Source of the DNA: Tolypeutes matacus
Taxonomy: Eukaryota > Chordata > Mammalia > Cingulata > Chlamyphoridae
NCBI GenBank assembly: GCA_026826555.1
Contig: JAKSZT010054568.1
Coordinates: 9,741,752 to 9,805,751, forward strand
Direction: 5' to 3'
Length of the DNA stretch: 64,000 bases
Numbering within the stretch: position 1 is the first letter of the stretch; each line of letters begins with the position of its first letter. The notes beneath the pieces are model-generated. The model saw nothing but the letters and a program-made list of their open reading frames with translations, did no database searches and was not told where the DNA came from. Shown one piece after another: positions 30,346 to 42,745 of the stretch. Made by a program: the position numbers and the translations under genes.

Positions 30346-32542
30346 TTATTGAGTGCCTACTGTGTGCCCCTGACCCACAAAGCGTGTTTCCTGGAAGGAA
30401 AGGGCAAAAAGAGGCTATTTCTGTTCAAAATCACCACCTGCGGGCTCAGCCAGCCGCCTGGGGTTGGCAGGGTCTCCCTCGTGCCTGGGCCTGGGGGGCT
30501 GATCTGCCCCGGGGGCTCCTCCCCCGCCGGCCCTCCACGTGCTCACCCACGCCCCAGTCAGGGAGTTTCTGCCCACCCTGTCGTCTGTAACCTCTGCCGG
30601 GGCCGCCGCTTCCAAGGACTGCCCGCAGAGTGGGAGACGCCCTGGGCCCACTTTGGGGCTCAGCCCTCAGGCCCGGGTGCATTTTCAGGCGCCGACCAGT
30701 AGCGTGGTCTTCCTGAGCCCTCTCGGCCGTCCCGGGAGTTGGCGGTAGCTCCGTTCCACCAGCAGGAAGTAGCAGAGAAGCTGAGGGAGGTCGAGGGCCT
30801 CGTGGTGACTTGGAGAAGCCCAGACTCCAGCTCCCGGCCGCCAGCACTGAGCTTTGGGGGATGGCAGGGCAGAGCTTTCCTTCAAAGCTCGGGGGTCTCT
30901 GCTTAACGTGGCAATTCCAGCCCTTTTGAGAAAACCTTTTGACAGGGCCAAAAATCCTTTGGTATCTCCAAATAGAGGAAACAGCTCCACCCCCGGCCCT
31001 CTGTGCCTATCCCCTGCCCCATCCCTGGCCCTCAGCCCGTGTCTCGCCCTTTCCTGGGCCTTGAGCTCCTTGCTCAATTGCATTTACCTTGAACCAGCCC
31101 CTGCTGACGTCGAGGGTGCTGGCGCCGACTTGCAAACCCCCGGCTCTGTTTTATAAAACAAGCCGTGTGAGGGAGGTGGAAGCCCACTAGAGAAGCTGCT
31201 GCTGCCCTTTGTGCTTCCTGTTCCTAAGAGCGACGAGTCACCTTCCCCACTGGTGAATGGAAAGGGAAATGCGAGGCAAGTCCGACCTCCATGTCGACAC
31301 CATTGGGATGAAGTTTGTCTGGATGGATGAGGCCCAGGGCTGGGGACCAGTGGAGGGCGGGGCGGCATGGGGGACGGCGGGGATGGCAAGGGGCGAGGGG
31401 ACCTCGTTGCTGATGATAAGAAACGTCTTTTGTACGGCTGAGTGCGGCGCAGTCAAAGCCGCCGGAGTGGTGACTGGTGCAGGAGATGGTCTGGCCTCAT
31501 GGAATCGGGGTCTCCTGGGCAAGAAACACCTGCACATAGGGCCCCTACCTGCCCAGAGCCCCGGACCAGCATCTTGACGTGGCAGGAGGCCTGAAGGCAG
31601 CCTTGGAGTCGACGTCACCGCAGCATGCCTGTGTCGCGCAGGGAGGCCATTTTAAACAGGGTGGAAAACGCGACAAAGGCTCCGGAAGGGAGAAGTGCAG
31701 AGGTGCCCAGGAAGCAGCACGTTGCCCAATTTTCTTGGTTTTGAACAACAGCTTTGCCTGGAAAGGTCTCTTGACTCGATCTTGGAAGTAGAAACTTAAG
31801 ACAGAAGAGACGATAAGACTCCATCTCCCTCCTGGAGCCTCCAGAACTGTCCATGAGGGCGGCCCTACCGCAGGCCCTCTGCTTGAGAGCGTGAAGGCAC
31901 GCTTCTGGCCGCGACCCTGCCATCCACGTAGACCCTGCGTTACCCCACACGCCCACCTCCCCCAAAAGCCTGCTGGCCCAGAGAGCTCCCCCTTGTGATT
32001 TTCTAAGGGTGAACTCACATGGACCCGGCCGTGGACGCCGTGCACAGTCCGCCTTGCCTTCCCTGCGCCGACGGGCCTTCTCCGGTCTAAGTTTTCTGTC
32101 TTGCTCATCTCTGATCTCCAGGGCCCTTTTGCAGGACCGGGTGCATAGCAGGCACTTCTTCATTCTCTGAGCAAGCATTTACTGCGTCTCCTCTGCCAGT
32201 CCCTGGAACTGGAACTGAGTAAAGTGACTATTTGGGCACAGTCTGACCCCCAAAATAGGTGTCGACTGAGTGATTTTAACTCGAGGCTCCTTTGGGCTAA
32301 AAAGCACCCACGAGTCCGTGTTCCTTGGGACACTTCCAGCTGCTTGGAGTGGTGACAGGGGGTTGCCAGGCCCCCAGGAGGACGGCAGGTGGCCGGTGGG
32401 CACGAGGACCCAAGCTGACTTCCCGAGAGGCCCGTGCTTGCTGACTTTCCACTGAAAACCCAGTTATCTTCCAGACTCTGCCGCAGAGAAACCAGGGTTG
32501 TTTTCGTGGAGATAAAAGGACCTGGCTTTAAAAGCTCTGGTG
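30346..32542. other. GC-rich unique stretch
   Basis: No gene or clear repeat. Scattered TGACGT half-sites (for example 31103) and AGCATTTATTGAGTGCCTAC near 30340 (a MIR-like relic) were noted. Long open frames on both strands overlap and lack domains. Confidence 0.4.
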
Positions 32543-32637
32543 TTGGGGGCGGATGTGGCTAGGGTGGTTGGGAGTCCGTCTCCCACATGGAGGGACCTGG
32601 GTTCGATCCCCGGAACCTCCCGGTAAAAAAAAGAATG
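32543..32637 (+). mobile_element. DAS-type SINE, short copy
   Basis: A tRNA-like head (ATGTGGCTAGGGTGGTTGGG, A-box region) and B-box region GGTTCGATCCCCGGAACC (32600) end in a short poly-A. Imperfect target duplications are at 32529-32542 (TAAAAGCTCTGGTG) and about 32639-32652 (TAAAAGCTGTGGTG). The same unit occurs near 19400. Confidence 0.75.
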
Positions 32638-33339
32638 ATAAAAGCTGTGGTGAATCACTTCACCTCCGAGCTTCAGCTTCCTGGTCTTAAAGGGGGTTCA
32701 AGTACCTCCTCTTAAGCACGGTTGTGGGGCTTCAGAGTGATCATGTGCACTCAGCACGGGATCCATCGCACGAGATCAACCACAGGAGCTGCCCTCGGCC
32801 TGGGTGGCTACATCAGGGAAACAGCTGAAAAGGCAGCTCTGGTTTCCCAGGCAGCCACAGCCGTTCCAGCCTCTAGGGCCTGCCAAGCACGAGGCAGGAA
32901 GCTCGCGCTGAGCCCTGACAACCTTCGAGGGCCACGGCTTAGCCCGCCACCGGGCAGACCCGGCCCAGCCTTTCACGCCACGCCCTGTCAGCCGGGCCGA
33001 CCTGGCCAAGGCAGGCCAGCGCCCCAGCCTTACCAGGTGGTGGCCCCTTGATGGCGAGCAGTTTGCACACAGAGGCACTGGTGGCACTGGGCACGAGGAC
33101 AGGGAGGGCTCTGGCCAGAGCAGCCTTGGCATCCAGCACGCCTCTGCCCCCACGCAGCACGGAGAGCCCTGTCGTCTGTCCTGCTTGCTTACAGCCAGGC
33201 CTCGCTTCTGAGCAAGGCCGGGGGCAGCAGGGCAGTGCCGACCCTGGGGAGGCAGGAGCAAGGGGCCACTCGCAGCGAGAGCAGCAGTGTGATTCCTGGC
33301 CAGGTGCCTCTTTTTAATCAGAGGGCAGCCCGGAAGTGA

Positions 33340-33445
33340 GCGTGCACTGTGTGTGCACGTGTGCATGCGTGGGCATTATGGTGTGTGTGTGGCGGGCACA
33401 TACACGGATCGTGTGTGTGCTTTTGTGTGCCTGTGCGCAAGCATC
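33340..33445 (+). repeat. Degenerate TG-rich tract
   Basis: A TG/GC-rich run (TGTGTGCACGTGTGCATGCG) with GTGTGTGTGTG and further TG clusters. Likely a decayed (TG)n microsatellite, with possible alternating purine-pyrimidine character. Confidence 0.6.
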
Positions 33446-33479
33446 ACAAATGTTGCTTCCTTTAGTCTTCACACAACCT

Positions 33480-33720
33480 CAAAAGCGGCTTGGGAACATC
33501 TCACCTTTTTACCTCTCCAAATCCTCCCACATCTCAAAGACCCAGTTTATTTGCCTCTTCCGGGAAGCCTTCCCTGACCACCTGCCTGCCAGCACTCTTT
33601 CTACAACGTCTTCAGGACTTGCTTTCCCTCCTGTGCCCCTGAGCTCTAGGCCGTGTGTTACCCACAGGGGCACTACGAGCTGCTGCAGGGGACGTCCGTC
33701 TTCCCTACCTGGAATCACCT
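33480..33720 (+). repeat. LINE-2 (L2) fragment
   Basis: TCCGGGAAGCCTTCCCTGACCACCTGCC (33559-33586) is a hallmark L2 phrase. The flanks (CCACATCTCAAAGACCC, 33527) fit as well. Confidence 0.65.
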
Positions 33721-34849
33721 CCTGGAACCAGACAGATTGCAGAAGTCAGGAGCACCGGCGGTGGGACAGGCCTATGTGAATGAAGACGGGAACATGTTTG
33801 CATTAGCATTCGGCTGTCACCCCCTCTCTGACAGCCCCCCAGAGGAAAACAGCAGAAGGATTTTAGCTGGTGCCTGTTTCCTGCTGGTTCCCAGAAAGGT
33901 CGTCATCTCGACACTCATGGTCAATTTTACATCTCCTCCTTGCCGGTCAGTGAAAGCACTGGGCCATCCTGACTGTTGAGAAGGGTAGCTCGCCGCTTCT
34001 GAGTCATCAGCAAGAAAACGTGCTTAATTCAGAGCCCGTCTCCCACCTCCAGGTTTTACCATCTCTTTAAGGGTGAGCAGCAGCCAGCCAGCCCTGAGAC
34101 AGAGCAGGCGCCTGCCCTTTGAATCTGGGGGACCCCAGGACCGCAGGATCTTGGCAGAAGCCTTGCAGCGTGTGCTGCGGCTGCCGCATCTAGGAAGAGG
34201 AATTGGGGCCCTTCCTCCAGAAGCTCCTCAGGCACCCGTCAATCCTATTGCCAGGTAACACTCAGGGAATGGCAGAACGATTCCATGGAGAGCGTGCCAG
34301 AGGCTCTGAGCTCACCCTCAGCGGGTCTCCAGTCTACCCTGACCTAAAAACATGGGCATCTCACCGAAGCCTGAAAAATTCACCCGGCTTCCCTGAATAA
34401 CCCTTCTGATGAGCACACTTGCTACCGAATCTTGTCATTTCGGCTCGCCTGCATCCCTGGTGCCACAGTTCCACTCCTCTCCTTCCGAGCCGTTCTCAGC
34501 CCACAAACCGCCAGAGAGCCTCTGCTCCGAGCACTCATGCTCTCCAAAGCTTTCCTTAGCCGAAAAGATTCTCACTCATGATCTCTGCCCTTTCCGACCT
34601 ATACCCCACCCTTCTAGAAACTTCCCTGCCCCCTTTTAGGACTCTCTAGGTGAAGAATGCAAAAAATGTTCCCCCTTGTTTAGGGTCTTATCACATCCAT
34701 ACCTTCTGATCTCACCCTTGGAATTTGGGCACAGACTTCTTTTAAGAAAGGAGCCACTGCACTGCTCATTTTCATAATTTGGCTTCACCACGCTTGACTC
34801 GTGATATGCTTAAGACTCAGGAAGCTCTGTCGTTGCTGTTAAGTTTCTT

Positions 34850-35060
34850 TTAAAGTTGCATTAGGATAATATATTCCATTCTGGAAGCCCCAGATGAGGA
34901 GCGCTGACGATTATCCATATTATCCCTGTACCTGCGACAGAGGCGTTCAGGAACTGTCACAATAAGGAGGGGGAGGTTAAGCTATTTTCTGTTTCTAATT
35001 AATCTAGTAAAGACTCTTTCCTTGTCCCCACTTCTGCAGATGCAGGGACGTGTGTCGAGC
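34850..35060. promoter_or_regulatory. Candidate conserved regulatory element
   Basis: AT-rich repeat-free segment with TAATTA at 34996-35001 within CTAATTAATCTAG, plus TTATCCATATTATCC (34910) and GGAGGTTAAGCTATTTTC (34970). Inference only. Confidence 0.25.
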
Positions 35061-36934
35061 GTGCTTCGATTAATTCACAACACTTGTAGACAGCATTCTA
35101 GCTTCTGTCTTCCAGGTATAATTTACTGTAATCACCTCGGAAAATGAAAGCCATCTTCCTGCAGCCGGGAGCAGGCAGAGCCTATGTGCATCCCACGTTG
35201 CAAGCCCTATTTGACTCCCTGCCTCCCCAGAGCTTGCCACTGGGCGTCTGCCCTGGGCGCCAGCGGCCGCCCTGGCATTGGAACCATGCTTTGTCACTGT
35301 CGGATACATCAAAATTGACAGCCCAGGTGCTGCAGGTGTCACGTCGCTACAATGGACATCAGGAGGGTGAAATGGCCAAAATACATCGCAGTCAGAGGGC
35401 CTGGGCTGGTTCAGGGCAAAGGGCCTTGCCGTGCCTGAGGCTGAAGCAGTCTTTTGCTGTGTGGGCGCAAGGGAAGGACAAGCGGTGGGGAGTGGAGGCC
35501 ACAGAAAGCAAGATTCGAGCCCCACCCGGCACAGACACTTCTTCCACCTGAGTTGCTGCTCCGAGCAGGTGTGGCTGCCACTGACCGGAACTCAGCCAAG
35601 CAAGCATCATGGCCCGCTTCGTGGCCAGAGCCGAGCACTAGGGAGGTGAAGGGGTCTGTCCCAGGGCCAGAAGAGAGGGTCACCACCTGGATTCAGAGCT
35701 ACCCAGCAGGCGGCGTGGCCCTGCCACGGGAGGCATCTGGAAACTCACGGAGATGCCTGAGAGAGCCAGCGTGGGACCCCACGGCCTCTGGGGAGGCTTC
35801 CGGGCCCTCGGTGCTACCAGCTGCAGCAGCGGCAGAAAGTGCAGAGGGTGTCTTGCCTCTTCGCTGAATCGCCTGACAGCAGCGCTGCGCCGAGTGTCTG
35901 CCTGAGCCAGAGCTCAGCACAGGCTCACGCTTCCACCACGAGAGGCGGAACAGGGTGTGGAGGAAGGGGCCGTGTCCTAATGCCAGCCGCACCAGTCCTG
36001 CTGCCCAGCCCCGAGCCCCGTTAGGCGCCTTCCGGCAACGTGACCAGCCTCTGCGTGTGTCTGTCGCCATGATTTAACTCTCCCTGGTAGATCTAGGCTG
36101 TTTGGAAGTAACTATGGAGACGGCTTCAGGCCAAGCTCCCGGCTGCCCAGCTGGGTCAGCAGGGCAGACCATGACCTGACTCGTCTCTGCTAGAAATGGA
36201 GCCCCCTTTGGCTCTCAACACCCCGCAGGCCAGGAAACTCCTCGGCAAGTTGGGGTCCTGCACACTGCCTCTGCCGAGGCTTCTTTGGAAGCACGCGTGT
36301 GCTTGTGGGCGGCTGGGGGCACAGCGGGAGCATCTCTGACAGAGGTCAGCGACGCGGGCATTCTCAGCCACGGGTGCTTGGTGCACGGGAGCGGGCAGGC
36401 CGCACCTCCTGGGTGCCAGGCGAGAGAGGCAGACCCGCCGCCCGGTGCAGCTGAGACGTCTTCACAGCAGAAAGGAAGGATGAGCTCGCCCATGAAGATG
36501 CTCAGCAGCTGAGGAGCTGGCTATTTTTGTCCGCTCCTGACAAACTTTGCAGCAGAGTTGGACGAAGGACAGGGTGAGGGGGAAAGGTGGAGCACGGGAC
36601 CCCAGAATCCAGGGCTGGGAGGAAGAGGAATATGTAGGGGCCTCTTAAGCCGAGGCATTCAGCACACGTTCCTTCTGGAAGAGCCCAAGCAGAGCCGAGC
36701 TGCTGGGCTGTCGTTCTCTCAGGCGTGAGAGGGAGTCCAGACCCGGCCGGCTCCAAGCCCACCCTCGTCTCACCGCTGAAGTCCCAGCGGTCGCCCACCC
36801 TGCTGCATTCTCCCACAGAAGCTCCTTTTTAACAAGCAGCCTGTTTTGGGCTCCTGAAGCTAGTTTTCACTTGTAGCAAGCCCTTTCCCAATGGCCGCTG
36901 TCGAGCCAGGAGAGGGTCCATGCCCAGCTCAGAG
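35061..36934. other. GC-rich unique stretch
   Basis: No gene, RNA or named repeat recognised. Open frames are random-looking. Confidence 0.4.
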
Positions 36935-37070
36935 CAGACCCCAGGAGAGGCCGAGACCCCCCAGGCCGCCAGCTCAGTGCAGACCCCAGGAGAGGAGAGG
37001 CCGAGAGCCCCCAGGCCACCAGTTCAGTGCAGACCCCAGGAGAGGCCGAGACCCCCCAGGCCGCCAGGAT
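36935..37070 (+). repeat. Short tandem array, ~45-50 bp, three units
   Basis: Units begin CAGACCCCAGGAGAGG at 36935, 36980 and 37030. The second carries a duplicated GAGAG (50 instead of 45 bases). This is a small minisatellite. Confidence 0.85.
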
Positions 37071-37229
37071 CCGCGAGACAGAGCCGCAAGCTTTTGCAGC
37101 CACACTTACCCACCCTCCAAGGCAACGAGGGACCTGAGCTGCCCAGCGGCCCACAGCTGTGCCCAGGACAGCACCGCCCCACGCTCCAGCCTAAGGAGAA
37201 TAAAGCCTGTGTGCTGTAATCCCCAGCTC

Positions 37230-37560
37230 GGCAGAAACCAATCAGTCCTCCTCATTATGGCACGAAGAAATGCCGCTCGGGGCTCCTTTTTCCTCCTTAC
37301 AAACAAAATAAAACAAATCCTGCCTATGGATTTCATTTGCCATTTAATGCAACCTAATGATTTCCAGTTGAAACCATATTTGTGTTCGTATTGACTTATT
37401 AATAGCACGTCCATTTCCCACGCACTGGAGCCTAAAAGCGTGAGCTGATGACTTTGACCGAAATGCATTAGGTGGCATTAAGGATTAAATAAACGCTGTT
37501 TCTATGAATGCTGTTTAACGTCGTCTACTTGTCAGTCTATTGAAAACCGATCTCGGGGTG
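37230..37560. promoter_or_regulatory. Candidate conserved regulatory element
   Basis: AT-rich, repeat-free segment between GC-rich flanks. It contains ATTTGCCATTTAATGCAACC (37337), CCTAATGATTTCC (37354), TATTGACTTATTAATAGC (37388) and GCATTAAGGATTAAATAAACG (37473), with homeodomain-like and Forkhead-like (ATAAACG) motifs. An inferred enhancer candidate. Confidence 0.35.
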
Positions 37561-37831
37561 TTTCAAGCTGGGTCCAAGGAGTGCGTTTTAAACATCTTAT
37601 GAGTAAGGACTATACATTAGGACACAGAATGGTTTCCAGGAGATCAGCAGAGCTCGTCATGACTTTAGCGTAGTTACAGCATTTAGTTACAATATTTAGC
37701 ATATTTGGGTTAATCTGCGCACATTGTTCCAGCATCCATGGCAAAAGCCAAGCACTGTACGGACCGGAGTGGAACACGCCCCCGACTCCCAGAGCCGCCC
37801 GGACACGGCTTAGGGCGCGCTGCCTCCTCCC

Positions 37832-37921
37832 TCCTGCACTGGGCCCTCCTCCTGCACTGGGCCCTCCTCCTGCACTGGGCCCTCCTCCTGCACTGGGCCC
37901 TCCTCCTGCACTGAGCGCGGG
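37832..37921 (+). repeat. 18-bp tandem repeat, five units
   Basis: TCCTGCACTGGGCCCTCC occurs at 37832, 37850, 37868 and 37886, with a fifth, changed copy at 37904 (GAG for GGG). Exact copies imply recent expansion or conversion. In the minus frames this reads as repeats such as Ala-Gly-Gly-Gly-Pro-Ser. Confidence 0.95.
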
Positions 37922-38389
37922 TGGTGGCTGTGGTTTTTCTGTGGGGTTTTGTTTGTTTTGGAAGATTGAACTCCACCCTGGGGTTTGGGGGAAGAGGGCG
38001 CTGGGTGGAGCCGCTCTTCCCTCCTCTTCTCTCTCTTCATATAAGAGGAACCGTCGTCGAGTCTGATGCCCTCGAGGTCCCCAACCGCAGGTGTTCACTG
38101 GAAGCTCCCACAGGGCAGAGGTGGGGCTCTACCTGGGCCTGTGCCCTGGGTCCAGCAAATTTTCTGAGACCCAAGGAAGGTCTGCGGACAGATGGGGCCA
38201 GATCCACAGAAAACGGGGCCAAGCTTAGGGGAGGGATTTCCCCGGCATCAGGCTTCCGCGGTGCAGGAGCAGCGTGGCCGCCGGGACTCCTGCTCACTGA
38301 ACCCCTACCACGGGCGGGCCAGGGCCAGGTGTGTCAGAGACCTCACCTGCGGTTGCTTCCCCCACCCTTCACAGTTGTCGCCACTGCAT

Positions 38390-38560
38390 ACACGAGGGAT
38401 CTATTCATCTGCAATCATTGCCATTACCCCCAGGGTCATTATTGGCTGCCATGGGGCTTCTGCACAAATCTTTTTTGATTCTCACTATAAAACTGCTAGG
38501 CAATGTTCTCACACCCAAGTTACGGATGACGAAACGGGCCGAGGCGAGCGACAGGACTGT
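38390..38560 (-). repeat. MIR SINE relic
   Basis: TTTTGATTCTCACTATAAAACTGCTAGG (38472) and CACCCAAGTTACGGATGACGAAACGGGCCGAGGC (38513) match the reverse complement of the MIR core. Weakly preserved. Confidence 0.5.
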
Positions 38561-39939
38561 CTCTTCTTCCCTGGCTTGCTTTCCTTCCTCTCTCCCTCTC
38601 TCCCTCCTTTTCCCTCAGACTCTTACTTCCTTCTTCCTGCAGGTTCCCAGCCACCGTCTCCAGCCCTGGCCCCCTGCTCTCTCACCTTTAGCACTTCTTT
38701 CCTCCTGCTCCCCCATCTAACAGGAGAGGCAGGCCTAAAAGTCTATCACTTCAAAACAGTGTGGGGTCCACCCAGGTGGGCACCAAGAAAACGGAGCTGG
38801 GGAAAGAGGACGGCAGCGTGTGGTTTCAGGGAGGACTCACCCCTGGGCTGCGTGAGCCTGGTGAAGAGGGCGAGAAGGGCATTCTGAGACGGCACAGAGG
38901 GGCGAGACGTCTTGGGGTGCTCTGGGAAAGCTGGTAGAGAAGGCAGGGGGAGGGGAAGCAGCAGGCAGCTCCTGAGGCCTTGGCTGCAAGGCCACAAGGC
39001 TTGAGTCACGCCAGCGGCTGTGGCGCACCACAGAGTGGCACGTCAGGTGACCGCGGAGCACTTGAAGCCCTGTTCACAAGAGATCTTTGGGCCAAAGTCT
39101 TAAAAAAGCTAATGGCGGGTGTGGAATGCATCTAGCTCCAAACCTGAGCATCTGCAAAGAGCTTCAGCCGCGAGCGGCCTGACCCCTGCAGAGGTGGGGA
39201 AGGGATATTCCTGGGCACCTCGGCAAGGTGGTCCCCAGGTCCTGAGGGTCAGCTTCCTCATTTAGGAAAGCTTAAGTCCCTGCTGCTGTGGCTGCTCTTT
39301 GCTTCTGTCCCCTCTCCGGCCTGGCCCAGGGCTAACCAGGTCTGTCCTGCCTCCCAGTCCTCCCCCACCTGCGCTACCACCTGTCGTCACGTGTGGCACA
39401 GTCGGCAGCTGCCCCAGAGCTCCTCTTGCAGGCAGGGAGCCTGGCCCCACAGGGGCCTGGAGCATCACCTCTTCCCCCACCTCCGATGGGCTGGGCATCC
39501 TCACCTAGGGCTGCCATTTGGTGCCCTGCCCAAGGCCCAGAGCTCACTCAGGTGGCACCGTGCCCTCCAGTCCAGAGCTGCCGAAACCAAGCCTCTGAGC
39601 CCCACCGGGGCGAGCATGGGGCCAAGATTCAAACGCGGGTCACGCTTATTCCTCAGCTCAGACTGTTCCCAGGAAACTCGAGGCTGCTGCTCTCTTGTGG
39701 GATGTCCCTGGCGCAAGGACTGGCCTCCCTCCAAACCACCATTCACTCTTGGGCTCAACCAGCGCTTCCTGAGTGCCAGCTCTACGCCAAACATTACAGA
39801 GGCGAAAAATGAATGAGTCTGAGCAGACTCTGCCCTTAGGGCACTGAGGGTGTGGTGAAGATAGTAAGTTAACCCTTTATGGGAGTGTGCCAAGGCTCAG
39901 GCGGAGTTTCTGAATTCGAATTTCATTCTAATTTCCATA
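38561..39939. other. Unique stretch
   Basis: No gene or repeat recognised, although the CCTCTCTCCCTCTCTCCCTCC tract near 38586-38607 is a short pyrimidine run. Confidence 0.4.
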
Positions 39940-40030
39940 ATAGCCTTGGGGCGTCGTTATTGTTATCCTCCTTTGATAGGTGAGGAAACTGAGGCACAAG
40001 CTGGCCACATTGCTCATAAATGAAAAGGTC
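39940..40030 (-). repeat. MIR SINE fragment
   Basis: CGTTATTGTTATCCTCCTTTGATAGGTGAGGAAACTGAGGCACAAG (39954-39999) is a clear reverse-complement MIR core. Confidence 0.75.
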
Positions 40031-41124
40031 AGCATTGAAACCCATGGACATTTCCCTTCCACCGCAGAACCCGGCGCAGGTGCAGGGTAGAGGTGACATA
40101 TTCACAAGCAGCTCGTGCCTGGCGGAGTGTGGGGAGTCCTGTAAGAGAGGCTGACCTCACCAGCCTCCCCGAGCTGGATCTCTAGGCTGGCTGACATGTC
40201 AAGGAGCAGCTGTGGGGTGTGGGGGGGGGGAAGGTGGAGGCACCTGGGAGGAGCCTCCTGGCATGGGCTTCTCCCCACGGGCCTGGCCGTGCTCCTTTCA
40301 AGAGCAACCTCCTGCAAGTGCCTGCTCTCCTCATCTCCCCGTAAAATCGAGTACCAGAGAGGAAGAGCAGCTCGCCCAGACCATGGCAGGCCTGGTGGCC
40401 AAGCCTGGGGTCCTTCAGTCATCCCCCCCTTTCCCAAGAAGTAACTGAAAAAAAATATTTTTTAAACAAGCAATTGGTCCCTTGGACTCAATGTCTCGAG
40501 ACCACGACCTTTGTCCTAAGCAGATGTGAATCCTCTGCAGGGTCTGCTCCCATCTGCTGTGTCGGGGTGTGCGTGTGTGTGCACGCGTGTGCCTTGTGGT
40601 AAAGAGATTGACTCTAAGGAGTCAGTCCACCCAGTGGTGGGGGTTGGCAAGTCTGAATTCTTTAAGGCAGGCCTGAGGCTGGAAATTCCAGTAAGAGTGA
40701 TGCTAAAGTCTTAACTCCAAATCCCTTAGGGGAAGCAGACAGGCTGGGAATTCCACTGAAGGCTGACCTTGGAGGACTTTGGGACAGGTTTCCTGATAAC
40801 TGGAACCCACAGCTCTTGCTGTTAGGCCCTCCAGCAAATGGGATGAGCCCACCCACTCCACCGAGGGTCATCTCCTTTACTTAAAGTCAACTGATTTAGA
40901 TGCTGATCCTATCTACAAAACTCCACAACAGCAACGGCACGCCCTCGCCCTCGGGACAGGTGGTTGACTATCACACGTGTTCCAGCAGGGCCTTGAGCTT
41001 CTGCTGGTGGCCTGTGGGTCATCTGTTTATGATGTGTAAGAGGAGCTAGCTGGTCTCCTCTGAGCATTCTCGGGGGCAATTGCAGGTTTCTATTCATGAG
41101 TCACGTATGGTCTTAAAGGAAAAG
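40031..41124. other. Unique stretch
   Basis: No gene or named repeat. A ten-G run occurs at about 40221-40230 and a TG-rich CGGGGTGTGCGTGTGTGTGCACGCGTGTG motif near 40562-40591. Confidence 0.4.
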
Positions 41125-41245
41125 TTGTAGAGTCCACTGGACTGGGAGTCAGACAATGTGAATTTGGTCCCCTCTCTGGACTAACCAACAAGCTGTGGGG
41201 TCTTGCGCAAATCATCTCACCTATCTGATTCTCAAGTTGCCAGGG
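41125..41245 (+). repeat. MIR SINE fragment
   Basis: GGGAGTCAGACAATGTGAATTTGGTCCCCTCTC (41145) and GTGGGGTCTTGCGCAAATCATCTCACC (41196) follow MIR. Confidence 0.5.
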
Positions 41246-42639
41246 GGTGGGGAGTGGAGAAGACCAGATCAGGAAAATGGCCTCTGCATATTCATAGAGC
41301 TCGTGTGAGCTGTGTCCAGTCCTCGGATGATGAGCTCAGAAGAGACTATCCAGGGAGCCCCTGGAGCCCCGGAAGAGTTCCCCACCAGGCTTGACCAGGT
41401 GCAATCTGAAGCCAGGTGCCGCTCAAAGTGTGAAGAATGAAACACTGGACTCCCACCTCGGCTTCCCGTTCTCCAGGCCCCTCTACCCTTCTGCATCCAC
41501 AGCAGAGCTGCTGCCTCATCCCATTCCCCCAGGCGTTCTCTCCCAAAGGAACTTGTTCCCTAAGCCTCCCTCTGGCCTTGGCCCCATCTTCCAGGTGGTG
41601 TCTGAAGCGCTTGCTCGGTCCTGAAATCCTTGCCCACCTCTGCAGCAGACCCTGTGTGCGACAAAGCCTCAGCCCGGCCTCCCTCGGCCCCCTCCTCCGT
41701 CCCCTCTGAGCGCTTGTTTCCTCATTTTATAAACCAAGGGCTTGGCTTGGGTGGCTTCTAAGTCCCTCTCCAGCTCACAAACTCTCGCTGGCTGGAATTT
41801 GTTGGCACAGGAGGCATCTGCAAATGTGGCCCAAACAGTACTGTGGGCTCATTCAGACTGCCCAGGCTTCCCAGAGCAGAAAAGTCCTTGCACTTTCCTC
41901 GAAGGGTCCCCCCACAGGCTTTCTGGGCACAAGAAGCAGGTCAATAACCATCTCTCCACCCCTACCCACAAGTACTTTGCTAGACAGGGCTCCTTAGAAT
42001 TCCAACTTCAAATACATACCTGACTAGAAGGGAGGAAAACGAGTCTTTATCTTTATGCCTTCGCTTTTCTTTATAACTGAAAAAAAAATCCCACTTTCTT
42101 CTCTTTGTGTTTCAGGGGAAATTCTTTGCAAGACACAAAAAAGCATGTTTTTTTCCCCAAAAGCTTTTACTTCAAGGTTAGTTAAACAGCACTTTCCCAT
42201 AAATAAGCATGAAAGCCACGACCCCGAGGCCGATTCCTTTCAGTTTCGACACCGTCTGCAGTGACTCCCAATTCCTCACAATACCAGCTCCCCTTCAAGA
42301 ATAGCAGCTAAAATACATAACGCTCATATTTTAAATGCACACACATGCAGAGAATTGGGTAACCTCAACCCTGAGTTCAACCCTGAACTATTACAGTATT
42401 TTGAAATGATATTCAACATTTCTTGATTTCACACATCTTTGTTTAAAGTCATAGGTTACTGTCAAGCTGTATTATCCTGTTAATCTTTCAGTGTGGATAT
42501 CAGAGTCCAAAAGTATTTGCTTTAATTGCATCTTCTTTCTATCAAAAATGTTAGCTATGCCTCTAGCATCTCAGTCATAATAGGAATGAACTGTGGGTTC
42601 CAGAAGAGAGATTCTTCTAATTTTAGGGATAGAAGAGCC
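41246..42639. other. Unique stretch
   Basis: No gene or repeat is recognised. Pyrimidine-rich sequence near 41680-41780 and AT-rich sequence from 42290 onward. Confidence 0.4.
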
Positions 42640-42745
42640 TTTAGGCCATCTCTAGAGAACTACGCGTAAGAGGAAATGGAGGCCCAAAGAGGTAAAAATG
42701 ACTTGTCTAAGGTCACCAGCCAGGTGATGACAAAGACAGGACTAG
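42640..42745 (-). repeat. MIR SINE fragment
   Basis: GAGGAAATGGAGGCCCAAAGAGG (42671) and TGTCTAAGGTCACCAGCCAGG (42704) match the MIR reverse complement. Confidence 0.6.

Noticed and set aside
29021..30352. Long plus-strand open frame of about 443 codons
   Set aside because: It crosses the N gap, overlaps another long frame on the same strand and two on the other, and lies in GC-rich DNA; no domain is recognisable.
33340..33445. Coding open frame in the TG-rich tract
   Set aside because: Low-complexity sequence; open frames arise by chance.
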